Shown: one piece after another, positions 12,199 through 24,000 of the stretch
How the letters are laid out: each line of letters starts with the position of its first letter
How positions within the stretch are numbered: position 1 is the stretch's first letter
Assembly (NCBI GenBank): GCA_037962975.1
Contig: CM075672.1
Span: forward strand, 51,654,501 to 51,718,500
Source of the DNA: Clitoria ternatea
Lineage: Eukaryota > Streptophyta > Magnoliopsida > Fabales > Fabaceae
DNA: 64,000 bases
Direction of reading: 5' to 3'
Program-made: the position numbers and the translations under genes
Notes under the pieces: generated by a model
The model's input: the letters and a program-made list of their open reading frames with translations, nothing else
Database searches by the model: none
Told to the model about the DNA's origin: nothing

Positions 12199-12600
12199 TT
12201 ACTTTTTTATACTTTTTTATTATGTATTGACATTGTATATTTGATTTATACTTTTTATATTATATTCCATTCAGTATTTATTTTATGTCATTCTTTATTT
12301 ATTATTTTATTATGTCAATATTAGATATTTGTAATTAAATTCAAAGAAAAATTCCTTATTATGATTATTGCAAATAATTCAATCTATTTCATAATTAAAT
12401 TTAATCCATTATTGTGTTTTTAATAACAATTTAATATTAAAATAAAAAATATTCAAAATTTAATTATCAAAATTTCTAGTTTAAAAAGTAAGCATTCAGC
12501 GAATAGAAAATATTATTCAAAATTTTTAGTTTAAAATTAAATTAACAAAACCTATAAATATTGAAGACGTTAAAAAATTATTTTAAAAATAAAAATAATT
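12199..12600. other. AT-rich 3' flank of the CACTA genes, no gene seen
   Basis: The stretch is over 80% A+T with runs of TTTATT and AATAAAA. It separates the second gene from the subterminal repeats and holds no recognisable coding sequence. Confidence 0.6.
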
Positions 12601-13023
12601 TAGCGATGGCTAGGGGGCGTCGCTGTATGGTTACTAACAGCGACGAATAGATGGTGGTCGCTGTATTTGTTAACATAACGACGGGGTCACGTGGTCGCTA
12701 TAAGTAACCATAGCGACAGCCTCACGTGGTCGCTATGGGGTTACCCATAGCGACGGCCTCAAGTGGTCGCTGTATGGTTACCCATAGCGACGGCGTTACG
12801 TGGTCGCTGTATGGTTACCCATAGCGACGACATTACGTGGTCGCTATAAGTAATCATTAGCGATGGCGGCCGTTACCAATGCAGGGACCATATTAGTGAT
12901 GGCAATATGGCGTCGAAAATGTAGCGACGGAAGTATTCATTGTCGCTGTTCTGTTAGCGACGGTTGCATTGCCGTCTTAAATGTGATCAGTTTTATCTGT
13001 CGCTAACAGTTTTTTTTGTAGTG
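12601..13023. repeat. CACTA subterminal palindromic repeats and right terminal inverted repeat
   Basis: At least a dozen copies of GTCGCT / AGCGAC occur in both orientations, often as hairpins with GTTACC in the loop. The best, at 12729-12754, pairs GTCGCTATGGG with CCCATAGCGAC around GTTA. Subterminal motif arrays in both orientations are the binding sites of the TnpA class of protein in En/Spm elements (established for the family, inferred here). The end, read inward, is CACTACAAAAAAAACTG followed by TTAGCGACAG. Confidence 0.85.
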
Positions 13024-13500
13024 CTACTTCTCTGTCCCTTTTTAACTTCATTTGATGTTGATCCTCCAAAACCTGCTGAGGAGTTAAGGGATGTAACACA
13101 ATTTTCCTATCTTTATGTTTAAAAGTGAGGGTGTTAGATAACCCCTCATGGGTGACCTTCCTATCAAACTACCAAGGTCTATCTAATAGAATGTGGGTTG
13201 CTTCCATAGGAACTACATCATATATATCCCCATCTTTAAAGGATCCTATGGTGAAGGCTATTAAGACTTACTTATTTACTAACATCTCACCTCTCTCATT
13301 TAACTATTAAAGCTTATATCGACTAGGGTGATCTATTAGATTTAAGCCCATCTTATGGACTAGCCTTTGACTAGCCACATTTGCACAACTTCCACTATCC
13401 ACAATTAGAGAACATAATTTTTCATTTATAAAACATCTTATATAAAAGATGTTCTCTCTTTGAGTACAATCATAAACCTTTACATGGCTTCCAAGTAACC
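13024..13500 (-). pseudogene. Element D aspartic protease pseudogene, truncated by the CACTA element
   Basis: The frame contains SLIVDSGSCANVAS, the retroviral-type aspartic protease active-site motif (D-S-G), then VPMEATHILLDRPW where the family has LLGRPW. Stops follow the conserved region. The frame ends at the CACTA junction (13023/13024), where the reverse transcriptase domain should begin. Confidence 0.8.
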
Positions 13501-14660
13501 TTCAAATCATGTAAAGTTCACCATCATCTCCCAGTATATGCTCATTGTTATATAAGTCACTACTTGAGTCATCACTTGAAGAGTGAACATTAGAATTAAA
13601 GTCTGATTACCTTGAGTAATTCCTATTATTTTCAAAATCATTTTTTTCTTTGTAGGACAGTTAGAATCAATATGTCCTCTGCCTAAACATTTAAAACATT
13701 TGATGGCAGAAGATTTGGAAGAAAAAGGTTTTGATGTGAAATCATGTTTATCTTTATTAGTCATATACACTTTCCCTTCTTTATGCAACTTACTCTTAAC
13801 ATACGGAGAAGAAGTGCCTACTCCCTTCTCCCTAGGTTTTCTCTTAAACATGATTTTCATAAGGTCAGAATCCTATTTGCCTTTCCACTTGAGCCTAAAG
13901 TGTTGGTAGTCCCCTTTATTATAGGGGTCCCTCTCACTAAGTTGGCTTTTTACTTTGGTGCACTGGTGGAGTAATTCCTCTATATCTACATGTGGTAAGA
14001 GCTTTACCCTGTTTTTAATGTTCCTATTAAGACCATGCAAAAATCTATGCATTAGGGTTTCTTCATCTTCTTCTATGTTTACCCTAATCATGGCTATTTC
14101 TAAGGCCTTAAAGTAATCTTCTACTGATTTGGTGTCTTGGGTGAGCCTATTTAGCTTTGCTAATAGTTCCCCTCAGTAGTAGTTTGGAACATATCTCCTT
14201 CTTAAAAAGACTTTCAAGTGTAACCACTCTTCTATTTGAGGAAAATTATCTTTTCTTCTTTCTTTACAAATTTGGGTCTACCAAACCAAAGCATAGTTTT
14301 GAAAAGATAGGGTTGTTATTCTAACATTTTTTTTATCTTTTATTTGGTTGGAGTTAAAAAGTTATTCAACCCTCATCTCCCACTCCAGATTGGTCCCATA
14401 TCACTCTTACCATGGGAGCGTGGGATCTCTAGTTTAACTTCTCTTAGACCTATATTATCTCTTTTGTGATGTCTCCTTAACCTAAGTTCATTCTCACTTT
14501 CACTCTCCTAATGTCTACTATGTGTCTGATTTCTTTCCCTGTTTCTATGCTAGATTGATCATTTTTATTTTCTAGGTTATCTAACCTAGTGTTGATTTTA
14601 TTAATATTTTCCATGATTAATCTAAGTAGGGACATATTATCTCTCACTAGAAGATATATT
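13500..14660 (-). pseudogene. Element D gag pseudogene with CCHC zinc knuckle
   Basis: The minus strand encodes a typical gypsy capsid region (MHRFLHGLNRNIKNRV; IEELLHQCTKVKSQL) followed by KCFKCLGRGHIDSNCPTKK, a C-x2-C-x4-H-x4-C knuckle that binds genomic RNA in this family. Several stops and shifts separate the pieces (for example 14091-13873 and 13860-13507), so the protein is not made. The knuckle and the protease to its left place it as Gag of the same polyprotein. Confidence 0.85.
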
Positions 14661-16111
14661 TAGAAATCAAAGATGCAGACAAGGAAAGCAGATAAGAGAT
14701 ATAATAGTTAAGGATGTATGCAAGGCAAGAATTAAAATGTAAATGAAAAGCTATGATGCAAGGGTATACTAGGATGTTTGTACTAAGTTGCCTACCTAAG
14801 ATGCTATACTAGGATTATGTTATACTAGGTTGTACGGCTAGGTTGTTTATGTTTTAAGAGACCAAATACTCTAGTCCTAGGTTGGTTAACTAATTAGTTA
14901 TGAGTAGGAAAACTAACCTAGTTAGGTGTAAATACTAACAAACCTAGTTGTTTAAGTAGTTTATTAGTTGTAACTAACCTAAGGTGGTCAAGACAAAATC
15001 CTAACAAGTAACTAAATTTAGTTTTAACAACCCTAACTACTAATAAACTTAGTTATAACAATCCTAACAAAATTAACTAATAATGGTTAAGAGGCTAAAA
15101 CTTCCTAACAACTTAACTAATTTTGTTAAAACTACTAACTAACCTTAGAATTAGGTAAAACAAATGCAAGTAAAATGATGAATGCTTCTACCTAGACAAA
15201 ATATGTGCTTTTTGCTTGAAATTTAAAAGTCCAAAATACAAGGACTTAAAAGTAATACAAAGGAATTGAAAATTTGTTTGACTTTTAGGGTGACAAGGCT
15301 TTGCTCTCCTATAAAGTCTTCACTTTTATCTTCAAGTCCTTCTTCACAAAGTCTTGAGCTACACAAGTAACAAACTCAAAGTAATTGTTAGAGAAAAAAA
15401 ATCTAAAACCAAATGCTACTCTCCCTCACAATGTGTTTCACTCACTTCCACCCTTAAGCCTTTAAGCCTTTTTCACCTTCTTCAATTTCATCACTCACCT
15501 CCTATTTTCCAAAGTATGCTACTCTTTGAGTATAGAGTAAGAGATATCCAAAGAATTTCAAAGGTAAAAGAGACTCTAGGACAAAACTTAGAGTAGAAGA
15601 AAGGCAAGCAAGCAAAAGTAAAATTGAAGTAAAAAGCAACTAAAAAGGGAATTTGGAATTAGACAAGTGATTTAACCCTAAAAAGCAATAAAGGGAAAAT
15701 GAATAAACATGATATACTAAGTAAGAAACCGAAACATACACAAAATTGTAGACAAAACTTAGACGCAAAAAAAAATTAAATGCAACAATTAAAAGCAAGC
15801 ACACTTAAACCTAAAATCCCTAGATTGTACTTTTGTGTAGTTTAAGGTTTAGATTCCAAAGAGAACTTAAGTTAATGCATGTTTAATGCAAAAATGTTCA
15901 GCAATTGATGAGCTTTACAAAATGGTCAAAACTATGCACAACTAATGGCAAACAAGGGAAATGTGTTTCTTTTAAACTTTTTTTCTAAATTGCCCTTTTG
16001 AACTTTTTTATTTTTAATGAGGGCTTCTCTTTTCTTGTTTCTCCTTTTTTTCACACTTTTTTCACTGCCTTTTTCCCTTTCACAAACTAATTTTTCTGCA
16101 CTAGAAATGGC
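14661..16111 (-). other. Element D leader, left part; no gene
   Basis: This AT-rich leader between PBS and gag is low in coding signal. It includes a run at 14870-15170 rich in CTAACTA/TTAGTTA words. The sequence ends in CTAGAAATGGC at 16101-16111, where element C is inserted; the leader resumes at 31575. Confidence 0.6.
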
Positions 16112-16179
16112 TGTGAACACCTCTTTCGGTCCGGCCCAAGTGGAAATAATTCTGAGAGGACTAAACTTTGACTCCGAAT

Positions 16180-16500
16180 AATCAATTCCGAGTAGAATGT
16201 CTCTGATTGAGTCATTTCCAAGTGGAATGTCTCCTAGTGAGTCATTTTCGAGTGGAATGTCTCCTAGTGAGTCATTTTCGAGTGGAATATCTCCTAGTGA
16301 ATCATTTCCGAGTGGAATGTCTCCGAGTGAATCATTTCCGAGTGGAATGTCTCCAAGTGAATCATTTCCAAGTAGAATGTCTCCGATTGAGTCATTTCCG
16401 AGTGGAATGTATCCTAGTGAGTCATTTCCGAGTGGAATGTCTCCTAGTGAGTCATTTCCGAGTGGAATGTCTCTGATTGAGTCGTTTCCGAGTGGGTTTT
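16180..16500. repeat. 30-bp tandem repeat in the 5' LTR of element C (about 10 copies)
   Basis: The unit is CGAGTGGAATGTCTCC followed by TAGTGAGTCATTTC. Because 30 is divisible by three, it reads as a 10-residue repeat in open frames on both strands (SPSESFPSGM on plus, LGNDSLGDIP on minus). Unit sequences differ by single substitutions. Confidence 0.92.
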
Positions 16501-18317
16501 GTCTGAATGGGTTGTTTCCGAGTGGTTGTTTCTGATTAAAGCCACTCCAAATGAAAAATGGCTGACCTTGAATGAATATTTTCTGGTTGGAGATAAATTT
16601 GAGTGGAAGATTCTCGGTTGCAGCCACTCTGAGTGAAAAAGGAATTGAATTTGAATAAATACCACCCAAAGATATACGTCTGAGTGAAGGATTACCGATT
16701 GAAGCAGGGACTGGATTTGGTGACAAGTGCCTTTTTCTAGACAAAATTGTTTTCGAAAGGAAGATTCTCGAGTGAGTTGATTCTGAATGAAAAACACTCT
16801 GAACTTCGGAAGAGCACTTGTTGAGTAAGGGTGTCTCCAAGTGAACGAACACTTGTCAGTCAAGGATGTCTCCGAGTGGTGTGTTTTGGAGAATATGGCA
16901 TTCTCGAGCAAAGAACAGGTGTTTCCGAGTGGTATGTTTCAGAGAAGATGTCTTTTCGAGTAAGGAAAAGGTCTATCCGGTAATGAGCCTCTTTCGGGCA
17001 GACTCTCAAGTTTCAAACTATCCCCGAGTGGGATGTCTCCAAGGAAGGCACTTCCGAGTAGTTTGCTGCCGAGAGATGCATTTCCGAGCGAAGCAAAGCT
17101 CTGACCTGGAATGAGCTTCTTTCGGCCAGATTCTCAAGTTTCAAATTTATGAGTGAAAAGCAAGTCTGATTTTTGAGTGAATAGGTCCGAATTGGTTGAT
17201 TCCCGATTAAAGCAGTTCTAAGTGAAAGGCAAGTCTGACTTCAGATGAATGTGTCCGAGTAGATCATTTCAAGGAGCGAAGAAAGGGTCGTTCTCGACTG
17301 AATTACTCCCAAGCAATATATCCGAACAAGGTTTCTCCGAATGGTTCAATTCCAGTGATATGCTTCCGGGTGAAGCTTACTTCCCGATTGAATCAATTTT
17401 AAGTCAAAGAAAAATGGTTCTGACTTGTCGGCCAGGGATATAGCCGAGTAAAATATTTTTGAGGTGCCGATTGAATCAATTTTAGGTAAGACTTCCCGAA
17501 TGAGACGCTCCTGAGTAGGTCAAGCAGAGGGGGTGAACGAGTGCTTCAAGTAGTGGTCCACTTCCGAGAAAAACACCTCCGATTGAAGAAATTCCAGTCG
17601 AATGCTTCAAGTAGTGGTCCACTTCTGAGAGAAGCACCTCTGATTGAAGAAATTCCGGTTGAACACTTCAAGCAGTGACAAATTCCGAGCAAAGCCTATC
17701 CGATTGAAGTAATTCCGAATGAATGCTTCAAACAGTGACATCTCCGGACAAGGTAATTCCAAGTGAAACAATTCCGAATGAACAGATGTCCTGATGAATA
17801 CTTCTCGGAAAAGGATTTCCGAGTCAACAATCTGTGAACTCAAGCCTACACACCGAGTATCAAAAGTCAGATTGGATCTATGAATTCAAGCTTTCACTCG
17901 GTCTTTTATATACGAGAGCCTCTGTTCCACTCGGATTAATCCCCACTGAGGATGGGTACTGGCTGAGACACTAATCCGAGTCATAAGAAGGACGCCGGTT
18001 CCATATTTCCACCGTTTGCCCATGTTGACTTGGATTCCCACTATCCAAGTGGATCCTTAAATTAAGGGGGCGGCTGGCAACAGACAAAAGAGAAAATAAT
18101 AAAAAAATTCCCACTAGCTGCCGTTCTCCATGATCGTCAATGTCCAGGCTGTTTCCCCAAAGCACCATCCAAGTTGATTTGTTAATATTGTGGGGCGGCT
18201 GGTAACAGACAAAGAAAGAAAGCAATAAAGAATTCCCACTAGCCACCGTTCCCTATAAATCATTGGTGGCCAGGCTGTCTCGAGGCTGTTTAAGCAATCA
18301 GCCAACACTGGGATTTC

Positions 18318-18325
18318 TATAAATA
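18318..18325 (+). promoter_or_regulatory. Probable TATA box of the element C 5' LTR
   Basis: TATAAATA lies in CTATAAATACCCCAAC, preserved at the same place in the 3' LTR. It precedes a stretch with no long open frame, as expected for the U3/R boundary. Confidence 0.6.
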
Positions 18326-19586
18326 CCCCAACTGAAGAGAAAAGGAGGGGAAGAATTCTGGAGCCTTCTTCGAGTCAAAAACTCTACTCCATTCCGTCCG
18401 TTCAACAAACCCCACACCAGCTCCATAATTCCACAGCTGCTCCAACGCCATTTCGTTTTCCAGCTCTCTCGTCACACCGGCGTCCAGCTCTCTCGTCACA
18501 CCGACGCCTAGCTCTCTCTCTCGTCATACCGGCGTCCAGCTCTTCACACTGGTCCTACTCTTTTCCTCTTTTTTCAATGCTTGTAATATTTATTTCTCTG
18601 TCAAATTAATTGCTGTTCGATGGGACCGTTTCCTTTTCAATTAGTAATTAATTTCTATTGATTGGATTAATTCCCCACTAGGCTCTGTTCCTCATTTTCA
18701 ATACTTGTATTATTTATTTTTCTGTCAAAGTTAGTTGCTGTTTTATGGGTCCGCTTCCTTAATAAGTAATTTCTGTTGATTGAATTAATCTCCACTAGGA
18801 TTCATAATAAATAATAACAAAAAAACAAGTGTTTCATATTTGAACTAGCCTAAAAAAAACATCATCAAGAACTACGTAACCCTGATTTCTTGGTAATCCA
18901 AGAATACGTAAGAGCAGGACTTTAAATCCTGTCGGGCCCACCTTTCCCATTTTATTCCTATTTTTATTTTCTTTATGTTTCCTTTGTAACCGCCCTTTTT
19001 TATTACTTCCATGAAAATCAATTTAGACGTTACGTCTTGTTGATCTTCCCCTTTTTCGATAGGCCATCACCACGATACATAAGGAACGGGATACTTGGGA
19101 CGAGACGTCCCGTTTATCCCCTTCCCGTTTCTAATCCTGTATTTTGATTAAAGGATGACTAATTTAGACGCGATGTCTTCTTAGCATCCTTCCCTTTTCC
19201 TGTTTCATACCAAAGCTGAGGTTAATTTGGATGCAACGTCCTATTGACCTACACTCCATGTTTGTTCAGTTTGGTCCTTCCGTTTTTCTTTACATAAAGT
19301 ACAACAATAAAAGGGGAGAAATATAACATCTTTCGTAAGGCTATTTATGTTGCGCATTTTCAATCTTGGTACTGTTTTTGACAGGCGATGTAGGGTGCTA
19401 ATACCTTCCCTACTCGTAACCGACTCCCGAACTTGAATCTCATTTTTTAAACCAGTGCTTTACTGAACTTAGTTTTTTCCCAATGTTTTTCCTATGGATA
19501 AAAACGTTGGTGGTGACTCCCTATTTTCATTTCATTTCATCCCTTTTCGAAGGGTCGGCCGCGTCGTCGCGATCCAGGTTGCGACA

Positions 19587-19940
19587 ATGGCCAAAACCGA
19601 ATGCACTCTTTACACACTCAAAGTTCAATTTTAATGATCTTTATACTAAAATAAGACATGCAACTTCTTCCAAAAATTTAGGGTATGGAAGACAAAGGTT
19701 TTTGATGAGTTTTTGATGCTAAAAATAATATGCAAATAGAATTGATTCTTGATCCTAATGTGCTGGACAAAAAGAAAATAAATTCTTAGAGGCAAAAACA
19801 CTAAAGAGTGAATCTAACTCACTTAATTTTGAGCTAACTTTTGATCACCTAAATGTGAGGTAATTAACTAAGAGATTTGGAGCCTTTTGTGCCAATTAAA
19901 AGATGAATTAAATGACACTAAAATAGCACTTCTAAATCAC
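19587..19940. repeat. Host-flank duplicate between the 5' LTR and PBS of element C
   Basis: This starts ATGGCCAAAACCGAATGC and runs to AAATCACAG. It matches 31575-31920, which follows the 3' LTR and is element D leader. Differences are about a dozen substitutions and an 11-bp indel (GATGAGTTTTT). The copy then joins a PBS-like sequence abruptly. Confidence 0.88.
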
Positions 19941-19943
19941 AGA

Positions 19944-19961
19944 AGGCGATTCCACTGGGGA
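19944..19961 (+). promoter_or_regulatory. Primer-binding site of element C
   Basis: GGCGATTCCACTGGGGAC resembles the TGGCGACTC..CTGGGGAC primer site of legume Ogre/Tat elements, which normally follows the LTR end GGTTGCGACA within a few bases. Here 354 bp intervene. Confidence 0.65.
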
Positions 19962-21357
19962 CACTTAAGAGAGTCAGGCCAGTTTGATTGAAAGCGCATG
20001 TTTTATATATAGCCTTTGTTAGCTTGGATTTCTTCCCCTTGTTTTGTTTTCTGTTAATTGTTGTGAGTGTTTGTTCTTGTTTTAATTGTATCTTGTTATT
20101 TGTTTCGTTGTCTATGTTTTGCATGTTTGTTGAACCCTAGGGTAGAGGACCATGTTACTTTTTTGTAATCATTGAACCCTAGGGTAGACGACTTTGTATA
20201 TTTGTTCTGTGTTTGTTCTTTGTGCAGAATGGGATAAGGTAAAAGGTATTGAATGCCCTTCCACACACTACACTCACAATTACTTGCACACACCTATGAG
20301 TGGCACCCTATACCCAGGCCCCAAATGAAGATTAAGTTAGGAAGGTTTGGTAACGGAATCGTATGGGATGTACTTCCTATCCGGTGTTCGTGAGAACCTC
20401 AACTAGAGTTCGACCTCTCATGACATTCGCACCTAGTGGATTCCCCACTGTTTGCGTCCCTGTCATGGGTAGGATCTTGGCTCTGGTGACCTTCTAGATG
20501 TCTAGTGGAAGCCACCTGATGTGGAGAGTCACTTTTAGACAAGCCATAGGGCCTAGAAAAGACTTTCAACAAAACCCGACCTAGGCTACAAAAGGGCAAA
20601 CTTTACTTTACCTTACGTCATTTTTGCTTTCCCTTTTTTCCAAAAAAAAAGTGAATTACCTATCACCCGCAGATTTGTTTAGTTTTTGAAATAATAACTC
20701 ATTTTAAAACACACAGTATTCTTCGGGTGAATAGATAATCCTCTTTTGGTCGTGTACCTCTGAGTCTTGAGTCATAGATTTTCCTAATCGTCAAAAAAAA
20801 TCAAAAAAATAACTTTATTTCCGCTCCAACAGGGGTGTCGATGACGATTAGAAAAATTATGACTATTGCGACTTGGACCCTTGGTAATCATTGTTTCCCA
20901 AGAAAAAATGCTTTATATTAAATCAATAGGGAAGTACCGGTTTCAAGACATGACAGCAACTAATTTCTTTTCCTTATCCTCATTATCATGGGGGGTTATT
21001 CAGAACTTAACGAATACCCTTTGAGTATCTATGGAAGTTAACATGGGATTGAACTCAAGAAATGAGGGCTGTAGTTGCCCGAAGAAAATGTTTGAGCTTG
21101 AGGCTCTCGCCTCAGGATGAAAGATTTCTTTTGTTTTCACAACTATCCCGTATTAATTTCCATGTTTACCATACCTTGTGCTTTTGAACGATAAGTTCTA
21201 AGGAATGGTCAAAGGATACTCGCCAAAGTCAGTGATTGCTTCCCATGACATTCTCCTTCTTTCTATTTTCACCTAACATTTTTTTCTTTTTTAAAAAAAA
21301 AGTGACACAGGCGTCACAGGTAGGCATCCTTACCAGACCCAGCTCCAAAAGAAACTC
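19962..21357 (+). other. Element C leader, no gene recognised
   Basis: This is untranslated leader between PBS and gag. It has a short direct repeat with TGAACCCTAGGGTAGA at about 20130 and 20171, and a few A/T runs. No open frame resembles a known protein. Confidence 0.6.
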
Positions 21358-23516
21358 ATGGCTGAGGCAGAAGCTGTTGACGGAGACTTTAAAACTGAGT
21401 TTGATCAGCTAAAAGAGCGAGTGGCAGAGTTAACTAAACTTTTAGAAAAGAAACTCACAGAAGGAGGCTCCTCTGCAGGTGTTGAGGACGCCCAACAGCA
21501 GCCTGCCACCGCGCCACCCCCCTTGGTTCTGACCCAGCAAGAACCCAACTCCCTAACACAACGACACCCCCACTCACCATTCATGTCGGAAGACCTAACC
21601 CTTCCATTTAGACCCAGCCACCTTACAGCTAGTCCTATGCATAACAGCATACATTTACCGGTCCTGACGGTAACCCAGTACCTTTTCCACTTTATGGCCT
21701 ACCACCGGGGTACTATCCCCCACTCGCTAACCAACAAGACGCCCACGACCAGCAAGCGATGAATCCTCACGCTTCATACCCCACCCAGCCAAATATGCCA
21801 CCACTTCACCAAACCTAAAACACGTAAGCCCATGACCCACAAACTTACCAAACCCAAAACACACAAACCCATGACCCACAAACCTACCAAACCCAAAACA
21901 CACAAGCCCTGATGGCCCGGCTAACCTACAACGCACAAGCCCAAAACACACGAGCGCAGATGACCCAGCCAACTTATGCCGTACAAACTATGGCCCAACC
22001 TCAAGGTCCCTCACCAAATACAGGCCTAATGAACCAGTCCCATGCATTGCCTCCGTTCAACCAGCTACTCGGCTATCCATATGGGTACGTAACCCCCTAT
22101 ATGACCAATCTCCAAGATACAACCCGCATGATGAACCTGGTAGCTGGTCATAGCACGGTCGCAGCTCCCCAAAAGGAAAAGATAGAAATCTTAGAAGAGC
22201 GTTTGAGAATGATGAAAGGCGCCAAAGGTTTTGGACTGATAGATGCTTATAAGCTATGTCTAGTCACAGACATTGTCCTCCCGCCCAAATTCAAGATGCC
22301 AGACTTTGACAAGTATCGGGGAATGACTTGTCCAAAGAACCATCTCACGATGTACTATTGAATGATGGCGTCTTACTCTTCTAACGACTAATTGTTAATC
22401 CACTGCTTCCAAGATAGTCTGGCGGGGGCCGCTCTTACATGGTATGCTCACCTTGAGTGGAACCATATTCGTTGTTGGAAGGACCTGGCAGATGCCTTCC
22501 TTAGACAATACAAGTATAACATGGATATGGCACCCAATAGGGTTCAGTTACAGAATATGGTGAAAAGGGACAGTGAAACGTTTAAGGAGTATGCCCAATG
22601 ATGGAGAGAGACAGTGGTGTAAGTGGACCCCCCATTGTCGGAAAAAGAGATAGTCACGATGTTTATCGACACGCTCCCATCACCTTTCTATGGTAAGATG
22701 ATTGGTAGTGTTTCATCCAACTTCTCCGACATCGTGACTATTGGGGAAAGGGTGGAGAGCGGAATACGAACAGGAAAGATCACTCAGGGCCCATCTGGGG
22801 CAAGCACGACAAGAAAGTCGGCGCCTAGGAGAAGGGATGGAGAAACTAATTCTATCTCTTCTAATCAAAAGACGGCTCCGCCGAGACCATTCGTTCCTAC
22901 CATGATTCAAGCTCCCAATCGTTATGTGGCCGCTGCCACTCAGGGCCCGATAGCTTATACTCCCTACTTCTGTCCGCCCATGGTAAGAGCGCCAATGCCG
23001 CAACCCATGCCATACCATCACCCGCAACAAGTGATTCGACCATCCGATCATAATCAGAATACAAGGAACCCCAACAATGAGCGCACCTCTGTGCAGTTCG
23101 ATCCAATTCCCATAACATATACCAAACTTTTTCCAATCCTAGTTTAGAAGGGTCTGGTAGCTCCATGCCCCATGAGGCCGTTGCAACCTCCTTACCCACG
23201 GGGGTATGACCCGAACGCTCATTGTGATTACCACGCTGGGGCATCAGCGCATTCCACGGAAAATTGTATGGCCTTGAAATATAAAGTGAGGGATTTGATC
23301 AAAGTTGACTGGATTAATTTTCTGGAAGGAAGCCCTAACGTGACCACAAATCCCCTGCCCAATCATGGAGGTTCAGGAGTTAACGTCGTGGTGGCCGATA
23401 TTGAAGATGGTTTTGATGATAATGCTGATTTGGTGGTCGTTTGCCCATCGGGCCAAGAGCTCAGTAACTGGGAGGCTATCGAACTCCCTACGATTTTAAA
23501 TGATTCACTAAAGTAA
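21358..23516 (+). pseudogene. Element C gag pseudogene (Ogre/Tat type)
   Basis: The start at 21358 gives MAEAEAVDGDFKTEFDQLKE and a coiled coil. After a frameshift near 21640 the frame continues through a Gln/Pro/Thr-rich stretch to FKMPDFDKYRGMTCPKNHL, FQDSLAGAALTWYAHLE, WKDLADAFLRQYKYN and FKEYAQ, the Retrotrans_gag capsid core. The C-terminal part has a Cys/His segment (HCDYHAGASAHSTENCMALK) that occupies the zinc-knuckle position. In-frame stops fall near 22359, 22390, 22600, 22620 and 23145. The core order matches legume Ogre/Tat Gag. Confidence 0.88.
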
Positions 23517-23749
23517 TTTGTCATTGCCTTAAAGTCTTGTTTATCCCTCTGCTATGCCTAAGGCTTTGGGACTTTTCATGTAATAAAGGCAAAAAAAAAA
23601 ACTTGTTTTACCATTCAATCAATAAATGCGTATCGAAATTCAAAAAATTTTTCTCATCCCTTTATTCTTGCTTTGATTCATTTTCTTTACTTGTTTGTTC
23701 CTTTTTTCTCTCTTTTTTATTTTATTTTATTTTTTTCATAATGCGCTAA

Positions 23750-24000
23750 ATTGAAGATCCAAAAATGATCCTCTTGAGACTAATGAAATCACAATCCTTT
23801 TTAACGATTTCGATCACCCAGTCGACTATGCCGACGAAGAAAATGGAGAAGACTATGAGCCACCACCTGAGTTAACAAGATTGTTAGAACAAGAAGTTAA
23901 AGAGGTTTATCCCTTTTAAGAGGCGGTCAAGATTGTCAAATGGAGAGGAGAAAAGATCAAGATGGGTATAGCCCTGAGTCAAGAATAACTGAAGGAATCC
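23750..24000 (+). pseudogene. Element C pol stub, upstream edge of reverse transcriptase
   Basis: The frame gives DYADEENGEDYEPPPELTRL, LEQEVKEVYPF and then VKIVKWRGEKIKMGIAL. These acidic and linker sequences precede the RT domain in Tat/Ogre pol. Stops interrupt it, and the RT core never appears. The pol body has been deleted near 24.0-24.2 kb. Confidence 0.6.

Larger units (their letters stand above)
6000..13023 (+). mobile_element. CACTA (En/Spm-type) DNA transposon, decayed, left end not resolved
   Basis: The element carries a TnpD-like transposase pseudogene, then a second Transposase_24-type gene, then a subterminal region full of ATAGCGAC/GTCGCTAT motifs. The right terminus, read inward, begins CACTACAAAAAAAACTG. 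That gene order and the CACTA terminus define the superfamily. The matching left CACTA terminus was not found by eye, so the start at about 6.0 kb is a guess based on the 79-bp repeats and a duplicated motif that belong to the element. The right end lies in the protease/RT junction of element D; the 3-bp target duplication cannot be confirmed. Confidence 0.85.
16112..19586 (+). repeat. Element C 5' LTR
   Basis: The LTR starts TGTGAACACCTCTTTCGG and ends GATCCAGGTTGCGACA, and it matches 28205-31574 throughout, with scattered substitutions and several indels. A roughly 65-bp segment near 17540-17680 is duplicated here but not in the other LTR. It contains a 30-bp tandem array, a TATA box and CCGAGTG-rich sequence to about 17.8 kb. 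Long open frames in it, on both strands, come from the repeats. Confidence 0.92.

Noticed and set aside
15932..16852. 306-codon open frame on minus and several overlapping frames in the element C LTRs (also 28148-28945)
   Set aside because: They consist of the 30-bp repeat and LTR sequence read in frame, present in both LTR copies without a start context or domain.
19505..19525. PBS-like GGTGGTGACTCCC within the element C LTR
   Set aside because: It lies before the LTR end and is present in both LTRs, so it cannot be the primer site; the site at 19944 is better.
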